Assembly (NCBI GenBank): GCA_003447595.1
Contig: DLYT01000090.1
Coordinates: 26,404-33,653, forward strand
Length of the DNA: 7,250 nt
Source: Porphyromonadaceae bacterium
Lineage (GTDB): Bacteria; Bacteroidota; Bacteroidia; Bacteroidales; CAMTPD01
Reading direction: 5' to 3'
Under the pieces are notes generated by a model. That model made no database searches and was not told where the DNA came from. It worked only from the letters and a program-made list of their open reading frames with translations. The position numbers and the translations under genes were made by a program. This document shows, in pieces, positions 6,251-7,250 of this stretch. The stretch's first letter is position 1; every line of letters begins with the position of its first letter.

Positions 6251-7120
6251 CCACAATTGGTATGAATTGATCGTGTTTTGCCACAACACATACGATGCCG
6301 GCCCTATCGAAGCAATCGGATTGAGGTAAATATGCGACATCCAAATCGCAAGGATCGTATTCTTTTGCGCCAACGACTGTCCGGCCGCAATGCGGTTACC
6401 ATATCGCGCGCCAATCTTCTTGCCCACGTAAAACTGCAATACGCAAATCACCAATGAGCCTACTCCTACCCAAATCTCGGTATCGTAGTTGGGATGATCT
6501 TGCTCGACCAAAAACTTCACCGTCTTACCGGTTACAATTGCCAACGCCAGTGCCCAGATGTAAAATGAAAGACCACTGAGCGACGTTATCTTCTCTTGCA
6601 GACGCGGAAACCAAAAGCGGATGGTCCAGGCTACAAGCAACGGCGCCATCAACAACGGGATCACTTCTTTGCAGATATACAAGAACGAATGAATAAAGGG
6701 CATATCGTTGGTAGTACCTACATACGAAAACAAAACGGGAGCTACTACGGCAACACCCAAGTTGCTCGCAAAAACGAAGCTGGTTACAAACGAAATGTCT
6801 CCGCCCAGCATGCCGGTAATCACCGCGGCCGCCGTAGCCGTAGGTGCCAACAAACAAATCATTACCCCCTGGGCAACGATGGGATTAAACGGAGCCAAAG
6901 CGAGATACACAGCCAGTGATCCTAAGATTTGAATCGCCAACAACCAGCAATGCAGTGGCGTAAAGCGCAACGTTTTGGGCGAAAGCTTACTAAAGGTAAG
7001 CAACAACATGGTAAAGATAAGTACGGGAGTTAGGAAGGACAAAGCCCCGAAGAGGCTATAAAAAATACTCCCCGTAAGCATGGCTATGGGCAGCATCCAG
7101 TTCTTGATAAGACGTATCAC
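6230..7120 (-). CDS. Bile acid:sodium symporter (BASS) family transporter
   Basis: This is a 296-residue inner-membrane protein with about nine or ten hydrophobic segments along its whole length, as expected for the BASS superfamily. Family-like motifs are CLLAPTATAAAVITGMLGGD (residues 89-108), in the region that forms the discontinuous helix and sodium/substrate site, and GQSLAQKNTILAIWM (247-261) near the C terminus. The basic tail (KKRKAS) suits a cytoplasmic end. The start taken is GTG at 7120-7118, because an in-frame stop lies seven codons upstream and MIRLIKNWMLPIAM is a normal N terminus for the family. An ATG eight codons in (7096) is the alternative. BASS proteins carry bile acids, keto acids, pantoate or other organic anions; nothing here settles the substrate, and bile acid transport should not be assumed. 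It appears monocistronic within the window. Confidence 0.88.
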   Translation of the reverse strand: MIRLIKNWMLPIAMLTGSIFYSLFGALSFLTPVLIFTMLLLTFSKLSPKTLRFTPLHCWLLAIQILGSLAVYLALAPFNPIVAQGVMICLLAPTATAAAVITGMLGGDISFVTSFVFASNLGVAVVAPVLFSYVGTTNDMPFIHSFLYICKEVIPLLMAPLLVAWTIRFWFPRLQEKITSLSGLSFYIWALALAIVTGKTVKFLVEQDHPNYDTEIWVGVGSLVICVLQFYVGKKIGARYGNRIAAGQSLAQKNTILAIWMSHIYLNPIASIGPASYVLWQNTINSYQLWKKRKAS

Positions 7121-7144
7121 TGTATCTATTTTAAATATTCATTG

Positions 7145-7176
7145 CAAAGGAAAAACGTTTTTTCGACTTCTTCAAA
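7145..7176 (-). promoter_or_regulatory. Possible promoter of the BASS transporter gene
   Basis: On the minus strand TTTG (7176-7173) and TTCCTTTG (7152-7145) are separated by 20 bases, close to the Bacteroidetes -33/-7 pattern. The -7 element has one deviation (TT for TA). The implied start site would give a short leader of roughly 15-20 bases before the GTG at 7120. This is a moderate match only. Confidence 0.4.
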
Positions 7177-7218
7177 CTTTTATACATGCAACTAGTGGAA
7201 ATAAACTCAACGAAGACA

Positions 7219-7246
7219 AAATCGTTTGATGGGCATCGAACGATTT
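7219..7246. repeat. Inverted repeat upstream of the BASS transporter gene
   Basis: AAATCGTTTGAT (7219-7230) and ATCGAACGATTT (7235-7246) form a 12-base inverted repeat with one mismatch around a GGGC spacer. On the minus strand it is followed by TTTTGTCTT, so it could be the terminator of a gene lying beyond the right edge. It could also be an operator for a dimeric regulator. The edge of the window prevents a decision. Confidence 0.6.
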
Positions 7247-7250
7247 AAAC

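Overview
The window looks like chromosomal DNA of a strictly or facultatively anaerobic member of the Bacteroidales (Bacteroides/Parabacteroides-like). The evidence is moderate GC content, a class III (oxygen-sensitive) ribonucleotide reductase, a secreted family 2 glycoside hydrolase, no clear Shine-Dalgarno sequences before the genes, and promoter-like sequences resembling the Bacteroides -33 TTTG / -7 TANNTTTG type. The genus is an inference; no marker gene is present.

Layout from left to right. (1) Positions 1-533, plus strand: the C-terminal third of an amino-acid/polyamine/organocation (APC) permease of the glutamate:GABA antiporter type, cut by the window edge. (2) Positions 572-605: a bidirectional intrinsic terminator between converging genes. 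(3) Positions 634-3346, minus strand: the nrdD-nrdG operon, encoding anaerobic ribonucleoside-triphosphate reductase and its radical-SAM activase, with an 8-base overlap between the genes. (4) Positions 3347-4088: a 742-base divergent intergenic region. It holds a long nrdDG leader with a well-conserved cobalamin (B12) riboswitch (about 3541-3716, minus strand), a likely promoter directly upstream of it, a leader hairpin, and a four-copy AAGATAT repeat that runs into the nrdD start codon. (5) Positions 4089-6119, plus strand: a secreted GH2 beta-galactosidase-like enzyme. (6) Positions 6146-6250: two strong hairpins that look like crossed terminators for the two converging genes. (7) Positions 6230-7120, minus strand: a bile acid:sodium symporter (BASS) family transporter, with a possible promoter and an inverted repeat upstream.

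How the parts work together. NrdD makes deoxyribonucleotides without oxygen or B12, and NrdG installs its glycyl radical. The riboswitch in their leader implies that the B12-independent reductase is turned down when cobalamin is plentiful. That makes most sense if the genome also encodes a B12-dependent class II reductase (NrdJ), which cannot be seen here. The permease, glycosidase and BASS transporter are separate transcription units with no evident functional link to nrdDG. The most interesting part of the window is the nrdDG leader: B12 riboswitch, hairpin and helical-phase repeat array. I saw no mobile element, CRISPR array, tRNA or rRNA.
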